From positions 204,085-268,084 of the forward strand of contig DVKB01000032.1 in NCBI GenBank assembly GCA_018716305.1: a stretch of DNA of 64,000 nt, written 5' to 3'. The position numbers and the translations under genes were made by a program. This document shows positions 44,497-53,894 of this stretch, piece after piece. The DNA comes from Candidatus Scatomonas merdigallinarum (GTDB lineage: Bacteria > Bacillota > Clostridia > Lachnospirales > Lachnospiraceae). The notes beneath the pieces were generated by a model. The model searched no databases, had not been told where the DNA came from, and saw nothing but the letters and a program-made list of their open reading frames with translations. Each line of letters begins with the position of its first letter. Position 1 is the first letter of the stretch.

Positions 44497-45261
44497 TTAC
44501 GCCGGCTGGTCAAAGTCTCCGCCGCCCTCCATCTGGGATGTGTAAATTTCCTGATAGATGGCGTTGTTCTTCAGCAGATTTTCGTGAGTGTCAAAGGCGT
44601 TGATCCGGCCCTCCTCCAGTACCAGGATCCGGTCCGCGGATTCCACGCTGGAGACACGCTGGGCAATAATAATCTTGGTGGTGCCGGGAATTTCCTCCGC
44701 GAAAGCCCTGCGGATCTTCGCGTCGGTGGCGGTATCCACAGCGCTGGTGGAGTCGTCCAGGATCAGGACCTTGGGCTTTTTCAGAAGGGCCCTGGCGATA
44801 CAGAGCCGCTGCTTCTGGCCGCCGGATACATTGGAGCCGCCCCGCTCAATGCGGGTTCTGTATCCCTCCGGCATCCGGTCAATAAACTCATCGGCGCAGG
44901 CTGCCCGGCAGGCCCTGGCGCACTCCTCCTCCGTGGCATCCGGATTTCCCCAGCGGAGATTGTCCAGAATGGTTCCGGAAAACAGGGTATTCTTCTGCAG
45001 CACCACAGAAACCTGGTTCCGCAGAGCTTCCGTATCGTATTTCCGCACATCCACCCCGCCTACGCAGACAGAACCCTGATCCACGTCGTACAGTCGGCAG
45101 ATCAGGTTTACCAGACTGCTCTTGCCGCAGCCGGTGCCGCCGATGACCCCGATGGTCTCCCCGCTTTTAATATGAAGGTCAATGTCCGACAGGGCGTTTT
45201 TCCCGCTGCCCTGTTTATAGGAAAAGTTTACGTGGTTAAAGTCGATGCTGCCGGCTGCCAC
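44497..45261 (-). pseudogene. Truncated ABC exporter partner, ATPase domain only
   Basis: The frame encodes an ATPase domain beginning at AAGSIDFNHVNFSYK, with Walker A GGTGCGKSS, signature VSGGQKQRL and Walker B VLILDDSTSAVD. The preceding membrane domain of about 330 residues and the native start are missing. Upstream of 45261 the frame runs into sequence antisense to a LysR-type gene, so the predicted N-terminus is artefactual. It was presumably the heterodimer partner of the gene downstream. Confidence 0.85.
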
Positions 45262-45267
45262 AGTCCG

Positions 45268-45846
45268 GCGGAGCTGCGTCTGCTGCCTCCTGTTTTGAGG
45301 GCTCTCTGTCAGGAATGGCCTGCCCTGCGCCCTCAGCTTCACACGATTCCTTTTGAGCTGCTGTTCGGCATGGTGGAAAACCGCCAGCTCAGCGCCGCCC
45401 TGTCCCTGTACTCCGGCACAAAAAAAACAGTCCTCTCTTACAGAGAACTGTTTTCCTGTCCCATGGCCTGCGTCTGCCCGCCGGGGCATCCCCTGGCGGT
45501 TCAGGGTATCCTGACCACGGATATGCTGAAAAATTATAATCTTATTACCAGCCCGCCCCGGCGTCTGCCGGAGGAGATTCTCCAGTGCCATCTGAAAGTC
45601 ATGTCCTCCTCCGCAGAACAGAAGAGGTATTTCAGCGATGACACGGAGAGCATTCTGACCCTGGCAAAGGCCGGCCTGGGTTATACCATCTATCCGGATA
45701 TCCCCGCCCTTCGTGAACCCGGGCTGTGCTATCTCCCGGTGGAGGATCTCCCCAGTCTGTCCTTCGGCGTCTATTCCCGCAGAGACGACGACTACCCTGT
45801 CACCAGGCGTTTCCTGAAATTGATCTCTGAGCAGGCCGGCCGCTGA
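45268..45846 (+). pseudogene. Truncated LysR-type regulator, effector domain only
   Basis: From about 45268 the + frame reads AELRLLPPVLRALCQEW, PFELLFGMVENRQLSAAL, YRELFSCPMACVCPPGHPLA and LTLAKAGLGYTIYPDIPAL. This is the substrate-binding domain of a LysR regulator up to its normal stop. The N-terminal HTH and linker (about 90 residues) are absent; just upstream the DNA codes for the ABC ATPase on the other strand. It ends 5 bp from the convergent nitroreductase stop. Confidence 0.82.
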
Positions 45847-45851
45847 TCCCT

Positions 45852-46376
45852 TTATCCGATCCGCTTAATATAGGTGTCTTTTCTGGGCTTTGCCTGGGGA
45901 TACTCGCAGTCCCGGTAGCCCAGAACGCAGTTTCCGATGCCCACGTAGTTCTCGCCCAAGCCCCATTCCTTCAGCAGAGCCTTTCCCTCTTCTCTGGCAA
46001 AAGTCTCTCTGGCCCGGTGGATCCAGCAGGAATCTACTCCCACCGCGTGGGCGGCGTTCATGAGATTGCCCATCACCAGACTGCCGTCCTCAATATAGGT
46101 ATTTCTGGTGCTGTCCGCCAGAACTACAATTACCGTAGGGGCTCCGTAAAAGGGATCGGAATCCGTTCCCATAATCTCCGCGTTCCAGGCGGAAAGTTTC
46201 CGGATCAGTTCCGGATCCTGCACCACTACCATCACCGGGCTCTGGGCCCCCATTCCCGTAGGGGCGTAGGTGCCTGCTTTCAGAATGGCCTGCAGCTGCT
46301 CCTCCGCAATCTGTTCTTTCTTATATTTCCGAACGCTGCGCCGGGTTTCCAGACATTCCAGTACCTGATTTTCCAT
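45852..46376 (-). CDS. Nitroreductase-family protein
   Basis: 174 residues with the FMN-binding N-terminal signature RRSVRKYKKEQI, the segment APTGMGAQSPVMVVV and a C-terminal GIGNCVLGY. Typical of small oxygen-insensitive NAD(P)H nitroreductases; the natural substrate is unknown. GGGAGG precedes ATG 46376. It follows the zinc-ribbon surface gene by 23 bp. Confidence 0.9.
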   Translation of the reverse strand: MENQVLECLETRRSVRKYKKEQIAEEQLQAILKAGTYAPTGMGAQSPVMVVVQDPELIRKLSAWNAEIMGTDSDPFYGAPTVIVVLADSTRNTYIEDGSLVMGNLMNAAHAVGVDSCWIHRARETFAREEGKALLKEWGLGENYVGIGNCVLGYRDCEYPQAKPRKDTYIKRIG

Positions 46377-46399
46377 ATGGATCCCTCCCGTTCTCTTTT

Positions 46400-48130
46400 T
46401 TATTCTCCAAAGGCCTTCAGGCCCTCGCTGACCTCATAGCTGTAATCTGTCCGGTTGGCGGTAACCAGGTCGCTGAACATTTTCGCCCCGTCGGTATAGC
46501 CATTGGTATAGGTCCAGGTATCCTGGATCTGGGTATTTCCCAGCACCTCGCTTTCCGCGGTGTAGATAAATTCATCGCCCGGCAGATTGACCACGCCGCT
46601 GAACCGCACCGGATAATAAACCACCGTAGGCGTAAAGTCATTGTCCGCATTGGAAACCGTCGCGCTGCAGACCACGATCACCTGGTTATTCTCCTTGAAA
46701 TCATTTCCCTGGGCTTTGGATACCAGCAGGTACTGCCCCGCCAGCGCCAGCCCGTCCGCGCGGTTTTCATCAGAATATTCATCCGCGATGTAGGCGTTAA
46801 TGATATTCATCGCCCGGTCCGTCAGCGTCTGCATATCCTCCTGCGCGATGTCCGCCAGAGAGGAAATGGGGGTGTAGGTTTCGTATTTTTCAAATCCGTC
46901 TCCCGCCTCGCATTCGTAGACATCCACGTTGGCAGTCACCAGCTCGGAATAGGCCGTCAGAGGATTGGCATATCCATTGGTGGAATATCCCCAGCCGCTG
47001 TCGGAGAGGTTGGAATAGCCGGTTACAGAATCCGCCATCTCGCTGGTCAGTTCTCCCCCGGAAGCCAGAATGTTGCTGAAGCAGACCGGATAGTAAACCT
47101 TGGTGTCATGGAATCCTCCCTCGCTGTTGGAAACCGTGCCCCGGTAGATGATATAGAGAGCGTTGTAGTAATCTCCGCTTTCTCCCGGCTTCACATACTG
47201 GAAGATGTATCCGGCGTATTCGATCGGCGTCACGGAACTGGAGTCGCTGTAATCTCTGGCAATATAGGCATTGATTACATCTTCTGCCTCCTGCTTGGCG
47301 TATGTCAGGAACTCTTCTGTAAGATCCGCGTAGCTTCCCACATATTCCTCCAGGCCTTCCACCGTGTACTCCTGGGAATTCCGGGCCAGCATATAGCCGG
47401 CATCGTTCAGAGATGTTTCTCTCGCCTCCGGAATGGTAACGGTGACCACATCGCCGTTTCTCAGGCCGTCCCTGGGTTCGCACTGGAACATATCGGTGCT
47501 GAACAGAGGATTGCTTCCCGTATATTCATATTCCGCCTGTCCGTCCGGAGAGATCCCGGTAAAGCTCACCGTCAGGTCGCCAAAAGGATCAACCTCCTCC
47601 AGCTCTTCCAGGTCTTCTACGGTACGGCTCACGGATTTTCCGGTAAACTGAAAATTATATTGCTTAAGCAGTTCATTATTATAGGAAATTTCCGCCGTCA
47701 CTTCGTCCCCGTTGGACAGACCGCTGTCCTGATCCAGAGAAACCTGCACGGTGCCGGTGGCAGCCAGGAGTGCCCCGCTGTTTCCATCCAGAATATCCAT
47801 TAATTTTTCAGAAAGCTCCTCCCACTGGATAGAGACTTCCGCTCTTCCCTTGGTGTTGTAGCCGCTGAAATTAATTTCCACGTATTTTTCCAGATTAATC
47901 TTCTTCGGCTGTCCCAGCACCACCACCAGGATCACGATCAGCGCCACCGCCGCCGCGGCAGCAGCTCCGATGATCCAGAATTTTTTCTTCTTCCCCGGAT
48001 CCGGTCCGGCTGACGCCCCGGGTTCTCCTGTAAAATCCTGTTCCCCGGGATTTCCCGGCACCGGCGTGCCGCATTTGGGGCAAAATTTACCGGCTCCCTT
48101 GAGTTCAGCGCCGCAGTTTGGACAATTCAT
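46400..48130 (-). CDS. Zinc-ribbon membrane protein with a large extracellular part
   Basis: 576 residues: zinc ribbon CPNCGAELKGAGKFCPKCG (3-21), a linker, a membrane helix (about 50-72) and about 500 extracellular residues. The outer part starts with an immunoglobulin-like strand region (LEKYVEINFSGYNTKGRAEVS). It then contains two copies of a related module, each with a DINAYIA or NIINAYIADEYSD helix followed by VVYYPVRFS-type strands. No enzymatic motif is seen. GGGAGGAG precedes ATG 48130. Same general layout as the gene at 11260-12501. Confidence 0.8.
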   Translation of the reverse strand: MNCPNCGAELKGAGKFCPKCGTPVPGNPGEQDFTGEPGASAGPDPGKKKKFWIIGAAAAAAVALIVILVVVLGQPKKINLEKYVEINFSGYNTKGRAEVSIQWEELSEKLMDILDGNSGALLAATGTVQVSLDQDSGLSNGDEVTAEISYNNELLKQYNFQFTGKSVSRTVEDLEELEEVDPFGDLTVSFTGISPDGQAEYEYTGSNPLFSTDMFQCEPRDGLRNGDVVTVTIPEARETSLNDAGYMLARNSQEYTVEGLEEYVGSYADLTEEFLTYAKQEAEDVINAYIARDYSDSSSVTPIEYAGYIFQYVKPGESGDYYNALYIIYRGTVSNSEGGFHDTKVYYPVCFSNILASGGELTSEMADSVTGYSNLSDSGWGYSTNGYANPLTAYSELVTANVDVYECEAGDGFEKYETYTPISSLADIAQEDMQTLTDRAMNIINAYIADEYSDENRADGLALAGQYLLVSKAQGNDFKENNQVIVVCSATVSNADNDFTPTVVYYPVRFSGVVNLPGDEFIYTAESEVLGNTQIQDTWTYTNGYTDGAKMFSDLVTANRTDYSYEVSEGLKAFGE

Positions 48131-48232
48131 AACTTAGCTCCTCCCTTTTGTAAAAGTCTGAATGTTGAAAGATTTTACATCATGTCCCTGCTTTCGTCTG
48201 TTTTAAACATGATTCTCTTTCCTGTGCTTTCT

Positions 48233-48261
48233 ATTATATAAAAACTGTCTGATAACCGCAA
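48233..48261 (-). promoter_or_regulatory. Promoter of the zinc-ribbon gene
   Basis: Minus-strand TTGCGG (48256-48261), 17-bp spacer, TATAAT (48233-48238). It lies just after the terminator of the candidate RNA, so that RNA is not this gene's leader. Confidence 0.75.
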
Positions 48262-48281
48262 GCGTTTCCATAAAAATCCGG

Positions 48282-48481
48282 CAATAGAAAAGAGAGAAAC
48301 TGAACACATTTTCTCGCAAACGTCTCTGACTCATCAGTTTCCCTCTTCGGTATGGTGGACGCCCCGGGCGTCCTATATTCTATTCGTATCCGGACAGTCA
48401 GCCGGATACGGGGCAGCCGGCCCTGAATCGAAACCTCTTTGGGATGGAAAAAATATTTTCTCATCTCCGGTTCCGAATATG
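48282..48481 (-). ncRNA. Candidate structured small RNA, about 200 nt
   Basis: On the minus strand a TATACT -10 (48487-48492, weak -35) is followed by about 200 nt without an open frame. Three hairpins are present: CGTATCCGG/CCGGATACG (48385-48410), GGACGCC/GGCGTCC (48357-48373) and GAGGGAAACTGA/TCAGTTTCTCTC (48292-48345). The last is followed by TTTTCTATT, as in an intrinsic terminator. The next gene has its own promoter downstream. I cannot match it to a known RNA family. Confidence 0.4.
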
Positions 48482-48594
48482 GTTACAGTATACCGGACAT
48501 CTGTGACGGGAATTTGTCTAATCCCTGAAAAATTATGGAAGAAAAGGTAAAAAAATCTTAAAATTTTTTCCGCTTTTTTTGTCAATCATTTCCA

Positions 48595-48623
48595 TTGCTT
48601 TTTCGAACATATGTTCGTATAAT
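48595..48623 (+). promoter_or_regulatory. Promoter with LexA (DinR) box
   Basis: TTGCTT (48595-48600), 17-bp spacer, TATAAT (48618-48623). The spacer contains CGAACATATGTTCG (48604-48617), a perfect Gram-positive LexA operator, so LexA must block polymerase binding until DNA damage. Confidence 0.95.
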
Positions 48624-48686
48624 AGACTTACAGGTTCACCTGTGAAAGCGGAAGTGCTAAGACCGACGCGGAAAGGAAGTGTCTGT

Positions 48687-50207
48687 ATGGAAAAACGGAT
48701 CTATCTGGCTATTGACCTGAAATCCTTCTATGCCTCTGTGGAATGCGCGGAGCGGCATCTGGATCCCCTCACTGCCAATCTGGTAGTGGCCGACCGGACC
48801 CGCACGGAAAAAACCATCTGCCTGGCCGTCTCTCCCTCTCTGAAAGCTTACGGCATTCCCGGCCGTTCCAGGCTCTTTGAAGTGGAGCAGGCGGTAAAAG
48901 AGATTAACAGGGAGCGCCTGGCAAAAGCGCCCCGCCGGCGTTTCTCCGGCTCCTCCTTTGACGACTCGGCTCTCCGGTCTTCCCCGGAACTGAAGCTGGA
49001 CTACATTGCCGCCCCTCCCCGCATGGCCCTGTACATGGACTACAGCGCCCGGATATACCAGATATACCTGCGCTATGCCGCTCCGGAAGACATCCATGTC
49101 TACTCCATTGATGAGGTCTTCATAGATATCACTTCCTATCTGGAAGCCTTAAATATGACCCCCTATCAGCTGGCCGGCCGGATCCTGGGGGAGATCCGGG
49201 AAACCGTGGGCATCACTGCCGCCGCAGGCATCGGCACCAATCTTTACCTCTGCAAAATCGCCCTGGATATCCAGGCCAAGCATGTTTCCCCTGACGACTC
49301 CGGCGCACGGATCGCCCTGCTGGACGAATCCTCCTACCGGCGGGAGCTGTGGGATCACCGGCCCATCACCGACTTCTGGAGGGTAGGCAGCGGGTACGCC
49401 GGGAAGCTGGCCCGCTGCGGACTTTACACCATGGGGGATATTGCCCGCTGCTCCCTTGGCGGACCGCGGGACTATCACAACGAGGATCTGCTGTACCGGC
49501 TCTTCGGGGTCAACGCGGAGCTTCTCATTGATCACGCCTGGGGCTGGGAGCCCTGCACCATGGCGGATATCAAGGCCTACCGGCCCGAGGCCGGCAGCAT
49601 CGGTTCCGGCCAGGTCCTGCACTGCCCCTATCCCGCGTCCCGGGCCCGGCTGGTTCTGCGGGAGATGGCCGACGCTCTGTCCATGGATCTGGTAAGGCAG
49701 AGCCTGTCCACCCACCAGCTGGTGCTCACCGTAGGGTACGACATTGAAAATCTGCGGGGCCGCCGCAGACAGGACTACCAGGGAGAGATCACCACCGACC
49801 GTTACGGCCGCTCGGTTCCCAGACATGCCCGCGGCACAGAGAATCTGGACCGGTATACATCCTCCTCCCGGCAGATTCTGGAAGCGGCCACAGCTCTTTT
49901 TGACCGGATCACCGATCCTTCCCTGCTGGTACGCCGCCTTACTCTGACCGCCTGCCATGTGCTTCCGGAGGATGCCGCCGCTGACAGAGAACAGTACCGG
50001 CAGCTGAATCTCTTTACAGACTATCCGCCCCGGGGACAGCCGGAGGAAGAGGGCGATTCCGCCTCTGTCCGGGAAAAGAACTGGCAGAAGGCCCTGCTGC
50101 AGATCCGCCGGAAGTACGGAAAAAACGCGGTTCTGCGGGGGATGAGCCTTCAGGAGGGCGCCACAGCCAGAGACCGCAACCGGCAGATCGGAGGACACAG
50201 AGCATGA
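48687..50207 (+). CDS. Y-family translesion DNA polymerase (UvrX-like)
   Basis: 506 residues. Palm metal residues are Asp10 in YLAIDLKSFYASVE and Asp142-Glu143 in YSIDEVFID. The thumb and little-finger domains follow, and QLNLF near residue 455 fits a beta-clamp-binding motif. Longer than DinB and paired with a YolD-like gene, as for UvrX/UmuC-like polymerases of Firmicutes. ATG 48687 follows GGAAAGGA; the upstream open frame spans the promoter. SOS-induced via the LexA box. Confidence 0.92.
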   Translation: MEKRIYLAIDLKSFYASVECAERHLDPLTANLVVADRTRTEKTICLAVSPSLKAYGIPGRSRLFEVEQAVKEINRERLAKAPRRRFSGSSFDDSALRSSPELKLDYIAAPPRMALYMDYSARIYQIYLRYAAPEDIHVYSIDEVFIDITSYLEALNMTPYQLAGRILGEIRETVGITAAAGIGTNLYLCKIALDIQAKHVSPDDSGARIALLDESSYRRELWDHRPITDFWRVGSGYAGKLARCGLYTMGDIARCSLGGPRDYHNEDLLYRLFGVNAELLIDHAWGWEPCTMADIKAYRPEAGSIGSGQVLHCPYPASRARLVLREMADALSMDLVRQSLSTHQLVLTVGYDIENLRGRRRQDYQGEITTDRYGRSVPRHARGTENLDRYTSSSRQILEAATALFDRITDPSLLVRRLTLTACHVLPEDAAADREQYRQLNLFTDYPPRGQPEEEGDSASVREKNWQKALLQIRRKYGKNAVLRGMSLQEGATARDRNRQIGGHRA

Positions 50208-50626
50208 ACAGCCCTTATGAAGACATTATCCATCTGCCTCATCATGTATCTTCCTCCCATCCGCACATGCCCCGGAAGGACCGGGCGGCACAGTTCGCCC
50301 CTTTTGCCGCTCTCACCGGTTACGGAGAGATGATACAGGAACAGAGCCGGCTTACCCGGCCTGAAAAAGAACTCAGCGAGGAGGTTCTGGAAGCGCTGCA
50401 GAGGAAGCTGCATTTCCTGGGGGCGCATATCCGGGAGCAGCCAAAGCTCCATGTGGTCTGGTTTCAGAAAGACGCAAAAAAAGCCGGAGGTGCCTACCGG
50501 CACTGTTCCGGCATTTTGAAAAAAATCGATACCCTGGAGAAATGTCTGATTCTGTCTGACGGTACCCGGATCCCTCTGATCCATATAGCCGAACTGGACT
50601 CCCCTCTGTTTCCCGATGACTTTTAG
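50204..50626 (+). CDS. YolD-like protein
   Basis: 140 residues with the YolD-like signature DIIHLPHHVS, MPRKDRAAQFAPFAAL and a C-terminal beta region ending PLIHIAEL. YolD-like proteins are encoded beside Y-family polymerases and are thought to modulate them. The start overlaps the polymerase stop by 4 bp (ATGA), so translation is coupled and SOS control is shared. Ends 2 bp from the convergent glgX-like stop. Confidence 0.9.
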   Translation: MNSPYEDIIHLPHHVSSSHPHMPRKDRAAQFAPFAALTGYGEMIQEQSRLTRPEKELSEEVLEALQRKLHFLGAHIREQPKLHVVWFQKDAKKAGGAYRHCSGILKKIDTLEKCLILSDGTRIPLIHIAELDSPLFPDDF

Positions 50627-50628
50627 GA

Positions 50629-52722
50629 TCATGATCCAGCCGGTTCCAGAACCGCCGCCGCCACAGATCTGGCGCCTATGACAAACCGTCCGGCATCCAG
50701 GGAAATTCCCGGCGCAAAGGGCTTTTCACAGGCGGTGTGAAAAGCCATCCTCCATCTCATCCCCGAAGGCGGTTCCGGAAGCTCCTGCTCATGATCCTCC
50801 CAGTGGGCGTTGATACAGAGCAGGACACAGTCATCCTCCCCGTTCTCCTTCTGCCCCGCGAACAGGATCCCGATCTGCCGGGTATAGCTTTCTGTCTGAT
50901 GGTTCCAGGCCGCCCCGTGATGAAAAGAAATTTCCGGCCAGCCCCAGGGGGCTGATCCGGCGTTTCCGCGCAGCACAGGATGTTCTCTGCGGAAGGCGGT
51001 CATAGCGGCCGTGAAAGCATGAAGGTTCCGGTACTGCTCCAGACGGTTCCAGTCCAGCCAGGAAATCTCGTTGTCCTGACAGTAAGCATTGTTATTTCCG
51101 TACTGGGTATTTCCAAACTCATCCCCCGCCAGAAACATAACGGCTCCCCGGCTGCAGAGCAGAACCGCCAGAGCATTTTTTCTCATCCGGTCCCGGAGTT
51201 TCAGAATGTCCGCATGTTCTGTCTCCCCTTCCTCCCCGCAGTTCCAGCTGTTGTTGTCGTTGGCTCCGTCTGTATTGTTCCAGCCGTTGGCTTCATTGTG
51301 TTTTTCATTGTAAGCGTAAAGATCGTAAAGAGTAAAGCCGTCATGGCAGGTCAGGAAATTCACGGAAGCATTCTGGCGCCGGTCCGGCGGATAGAGATCC
51401 GGGGAACCCAGGATCCTCTGAATGGCCGCTGCCGCCATATTTTCGTCCCCCTTCAGGAACTTCCGGATGTCGTCCCTGTATTTTCCGTTCCACTCCGCCC
51501 ACCGGTTCCAGGAAGGGAAGGAGCCCACCTGGTAGAGACCCCCTGCGTCCCAGGCCTCCGCAATGAGTTTTGCCTGCCCGAGAATGGGATCAAAGGCCAG
51601 ACTTTCCAGCAGCGGCGGCCGGGAAAGAGGCGCTCCGTCCTCATCCCTGCCCAGAATGGAGGCCAGATCAAAGCGAAATCCGTCCACCCGGTATTCCACC
51701 ACCCAGTATCGGAGACAGTCCAGGATAAACTGCCGCACCACCGGATGATTGCAGTTCAGGGTATTCCCCACACCGGAAAAATTATAATATTTCCCGTCCG
51801 GAGTCAGCATATAGTAGAGGTTGTTGTCGATGCCCTTAAAGGAAAAGAAAGGCCCCCGCTCATCCCCCTCCGCGGTGTGATTGAAGACCACATCCAGGAT
51901 CACTTCTATGCCGTGAGCGTTCAGCTCCCGGACCAGTTCCTTCAGCTCCGTTCCCTCCCGGTTAAATTCAGTCTCCGCCGCGTAGCTGGTATTGGGGGCA
52001 AAATAGCAGACGGTATTGTAGCCCCAGTAATTCAGAAGCTGTCTGCCGTCTACGATCCTTTCCTCCGCCGTTTCATCGAACTCAAAGATGGGCATCAATT
52101 CCACGGCGTTCACTCCCAGCTCCAGCAGATAAGGAATCTTTTCCATCAGTCCCCGGAAGGTGCCCCGATGCTTTACCCCGGAACTTTCATGCACCGTAAA
52201 CCCCCGCACATGGAGCTCATAGATCACCATATCCTGAAAGGGCACCTTGGAATCATGAAATCCGCTCCAGTCAAACACATCCTCCACCACCCGGGCATGG
52301 TAGGCCTTTCCCGCTTCCTGCTTTTTTCCCCAGACACTCTGCCCTGTCACCGCCCGGGCGCAGGGATCCAGCAAAAATTTTGTTTTATCAAACAGAAGCC
52401 CCTGTTCCGGATCCCAAGGGCCGTCCATGCGGTAAGCATACTCGATCTCTGTGATATCCAGCCCGTAAACAATCATAGAATAGGTATGACCGATCCGGCA
52501 GTCCTCCGGAAAAGGAAGAACCGCAAAGGGGGCGTCCTCATTCCGGTGAAACAGACAGAGTTCACAGGAATCGGCGCCCCGGGAAGATATGGTGAAGCTG
52601 ACGCCTCCCGGCACCGGCACCGCCCCGCTGACCTGAAACAATCCGGGCCGGATCATAAACCCGGCCTCTGTCTCTGCGGCCGGAAGTACCGGCACCAATT
52701 CTTCCGTTATCTCTTTTTTCAT
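50629..52722 (-). CDS. glgX: GlgX/TreX-type glycogen debranching enzyme (GH13)
   Basis: 697 residues. An N-terminal CBM48-like domain (about 25-140) leads into a GH13 barrel with DVVFNHT, the nucleophile region DGFRFDLASIL (about 345), the acid/base region LIAEAWDAGG and CHDGFTLYDL. The motif YNEKHNEANGWNNTDGANDNNSWNCG is characteristic of GlgX/isoamylase enzymes that hydrolyse alpha-1,6 branches. No signal peptide, so it acts on intracellular glycogen. GGAGG precedes ATG 52722, 12 bp after the small membrane protein. Confidence 0.9.
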   Translation of the reverse strand: MKKEITEELVPVLPAAETEAGFMIRPGLFQVSGAVPVPGGVSFTISSRGADSCELCLFHRNEDAPFAVLPFPEDCRIGHTYSMIVYGLDITEIEYAYRMDGPWDPEQGLLFDKTKFLLDPCARAVTGQSVWGKKQEAGKAYHARVVEDVFDWSGFHDSKVPFQDMVIYELHVRGFTVHESSGVKHRGTFRGLMEKIPYLLELGVNAVELMPIFEFDETAEERIVDGRQLLNYWGYNTVCYFAPNTSYAAETEFNREGTELKELVRELNAHGIEVILDVVFNHTAEGDERGPFFSFKGIDNNLYYMLTPDGKYYNFSGVGNTLNCNHPVVRQFILDCLRYWVVEYRVDGFRFDLASILGRDEDGAPLSRPPLLESLAFDPILGQAKLIAEAWDAGGLYQVGSFPSWNRWAEWNGKYRDDIRKFLKGDENMAAAAIQRILGSPDLYPPDRRQNASVNFLTCHDGFTLYDLYAYNEKHNEANGWNNTDGANDNNSWNCGEEGETEHADILKLRDRMRKNALAVLLCSRGAVMFLAGDEFGNTQYGNNNAYCQDNEISWLDWNRLEQYRNLHAFTAAMTAFRREHPVLRGNAGSAPWGWPEISFHHGAAWNHQTESYTRQIGILFAGQKENGEDDCVLLCINAHWEDHEQELPEPPSGMRWRMAFHTACEKPFAPGISLDAGRFVIGARSVAAAVLEPAGS

Positions 52723-52734
52723 AGGCTGCCTCCT

Positions 52735-53004
52735 TTACCACCGCGCTTTTCCCGCTCCGGGAATTCTCTGCATTCCCAGACTTCTCTCACTCCTTCTGTC
52801 ATTATAGTGCGGGGGAACCTCCTCTGGCAACCGGTCCGCGGAATCTTTTTTTCTTTGTTTCCAGGCCAGCACCTCGCAAAAGGCCCTGGCAGCCAGAGCG
52901 CACGCCAGAATTGCCAGCCCCACCGGGATCATGACCAGTATAAAAAGCGCGGCTTTTCCCCATTCCCGTATTTTATCCATTTTTCTCTGTTTTCCTTCAT
53001 CCAT
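52735..53004 (-). CDS. Small single-membrane-segment protein
   Basis: 89 residues from ATG 53004, which has AGGAGGG eight bases upstream; an ATG two codons earlier is too close to that site. One membrane helix (AALFILVMIPVGLAILACALAARAF) is followed by a basic cytoplasmic tail. No family recognised. It sits between the transglycosylase gene (63 bp upstream) and glgX in one probable operon. Confidence 0.65.
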   Translation of the reverse strand: MDEGKQRKMDKIREWGKAALFILVMIPVGLAILACALAARAFCEVLAWKQRKKDSADRLPEEVPPHYNDRRSERSLGMQRIPGAGKARW

Positions 53005-53067
53005 GTGCATCCCTCCTGAGTCTCTCTTCCGTATTCTGCCTGCCGCGGATCCCTGACTTTTGATAAA

Positions 53068-53769
53068 CTACCCTGTCTGCTCTCCCAGCAGTTTTCCTTC
53101 CCGCTCCCCCAGATATCCGTATTTTACCATCTGACTTACCACCGTCTGCCGTCTTTGTTCCGCCAGCTCCGGATGGCCGCTGAGGGCATAGGCGGAAGGG
53201 GCGTTGGGAAGTCCCGCCAGCATGGTGCATTCATAGGGATTCAGATCCCGGGGTTCTTTTCCGTAATAGCCCAGGCTTGCTTCCCGGATCCCGTAATATC
53301 CGTCCCCAAAATAAATGGTGTTCACATACAGCTCAAGGATTTCCTCTTTGCTGTACTCTTTTTCCAGTTTCAGCGCCATAAAAATCTCCGCCGCTTTTCT
53401 GACCACGGTTTTTTCGCCGGTAAAATACAGATTTTTCGCCAGCTGCTGGGTAATAGTGCTTCCCCCCTCTTTCAGACTGCCGGACAGAATATCATTTTTC
53501 AGCGCCCGTAAGATGGCGATCATATCCACCCCGCCGTGCTCCCGAAAACGATGATCCTCCACCGCCACTACCGCCTGCAGATAGATTTCCGGCAGATCTT
53601 CAGATTTCACATAATCCGAATCCCGGCGAATCTTGTCAATTTTTTCTGACAAGCCTTCCTCTTCCAGGGCATTTCTGTACTCGCTGTATCCCAGACAGGC
53701 CAGAACGGCCCCGGAAATCAGGAAGACGGCCAGCAGTGTCAGCAGTATTCGTTTGATCCATTTTTTCAA
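53068..53769 (-). CDS. Monofunctional peptidoglycan glycosyltransferase (GT51)
   Basis: 233 residues: an N-terminal membrane anchor (7-27) and a GT51 domain with the catalytic motif EDHRFREHGG (Glu71), GGSTITQQLAKNL (102-114), the second glutamate Glu128 and NTIYFGDGYYGI. It polymerises lipid II glycan strands outside the membrane and has no transpeptidase domain. The start is TTG 53769, preceded by GGAGAG; no in-frame ATG fits. Family-typical length for MtgA. Confidence 0.92.
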   Translation of the reverse strand: MKKWIKRILLTLLAVFLISGAVLACLGYSEYRNALEEEGLSEKIDKIRRDSDYVKSEDLPEIYLQAVVAVEDHRFREHGGVDMIAILRALKNDILSGSLKEGGSTITQQLAKNLYFTGEKTVVRKAAEIFMALKLEKEYSKEEILELYVNTIYFGDGYYGIREASLGYYGKEPRDLNPYECTMLAGLPNAPSAYALSGHPELAEQRRQTVVSQMVKYGYLGEREGKLLGEQTG

Positions 53770-53865
53770 GTGTATCTCTCCTTCATGGTCAGCATTTTAG
53801 CAGACAAATCTTATGAGCCCCCTGGGAAACCCTTTAATTTTTTCTTATAAATCCGCTGCGGATCC

Positions 53866-53894
53866 AGTATACGAAAAAAAAAGAAGACATACAA
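53866..53894 (-). promoter_or_regulatory. Promoter of the transglycosylase operon
   Basis: Minus-strand TTGTAT (53889-53894), 17-bp T-rich spacer, TATACT (53866-53871); a leader of about 90 nt follows. Confidence 0.75.

Noticed and set aside
42178..45267. + strand open frame continuous with the LysR fragment
   Set aside because: Only 45268-45846 reads as protein; the remainder is antisense to trkA and the ABC exporter.
48303..48345. CTGATGAGTC followed by GAGAAAA, resembling a hammerhead ribozyme core
   Set aside because: After the short stem GTC/GAC the required GAAA is not in place and no cleavage-site stem fits; the segment is better explained as the loop of a terminator.
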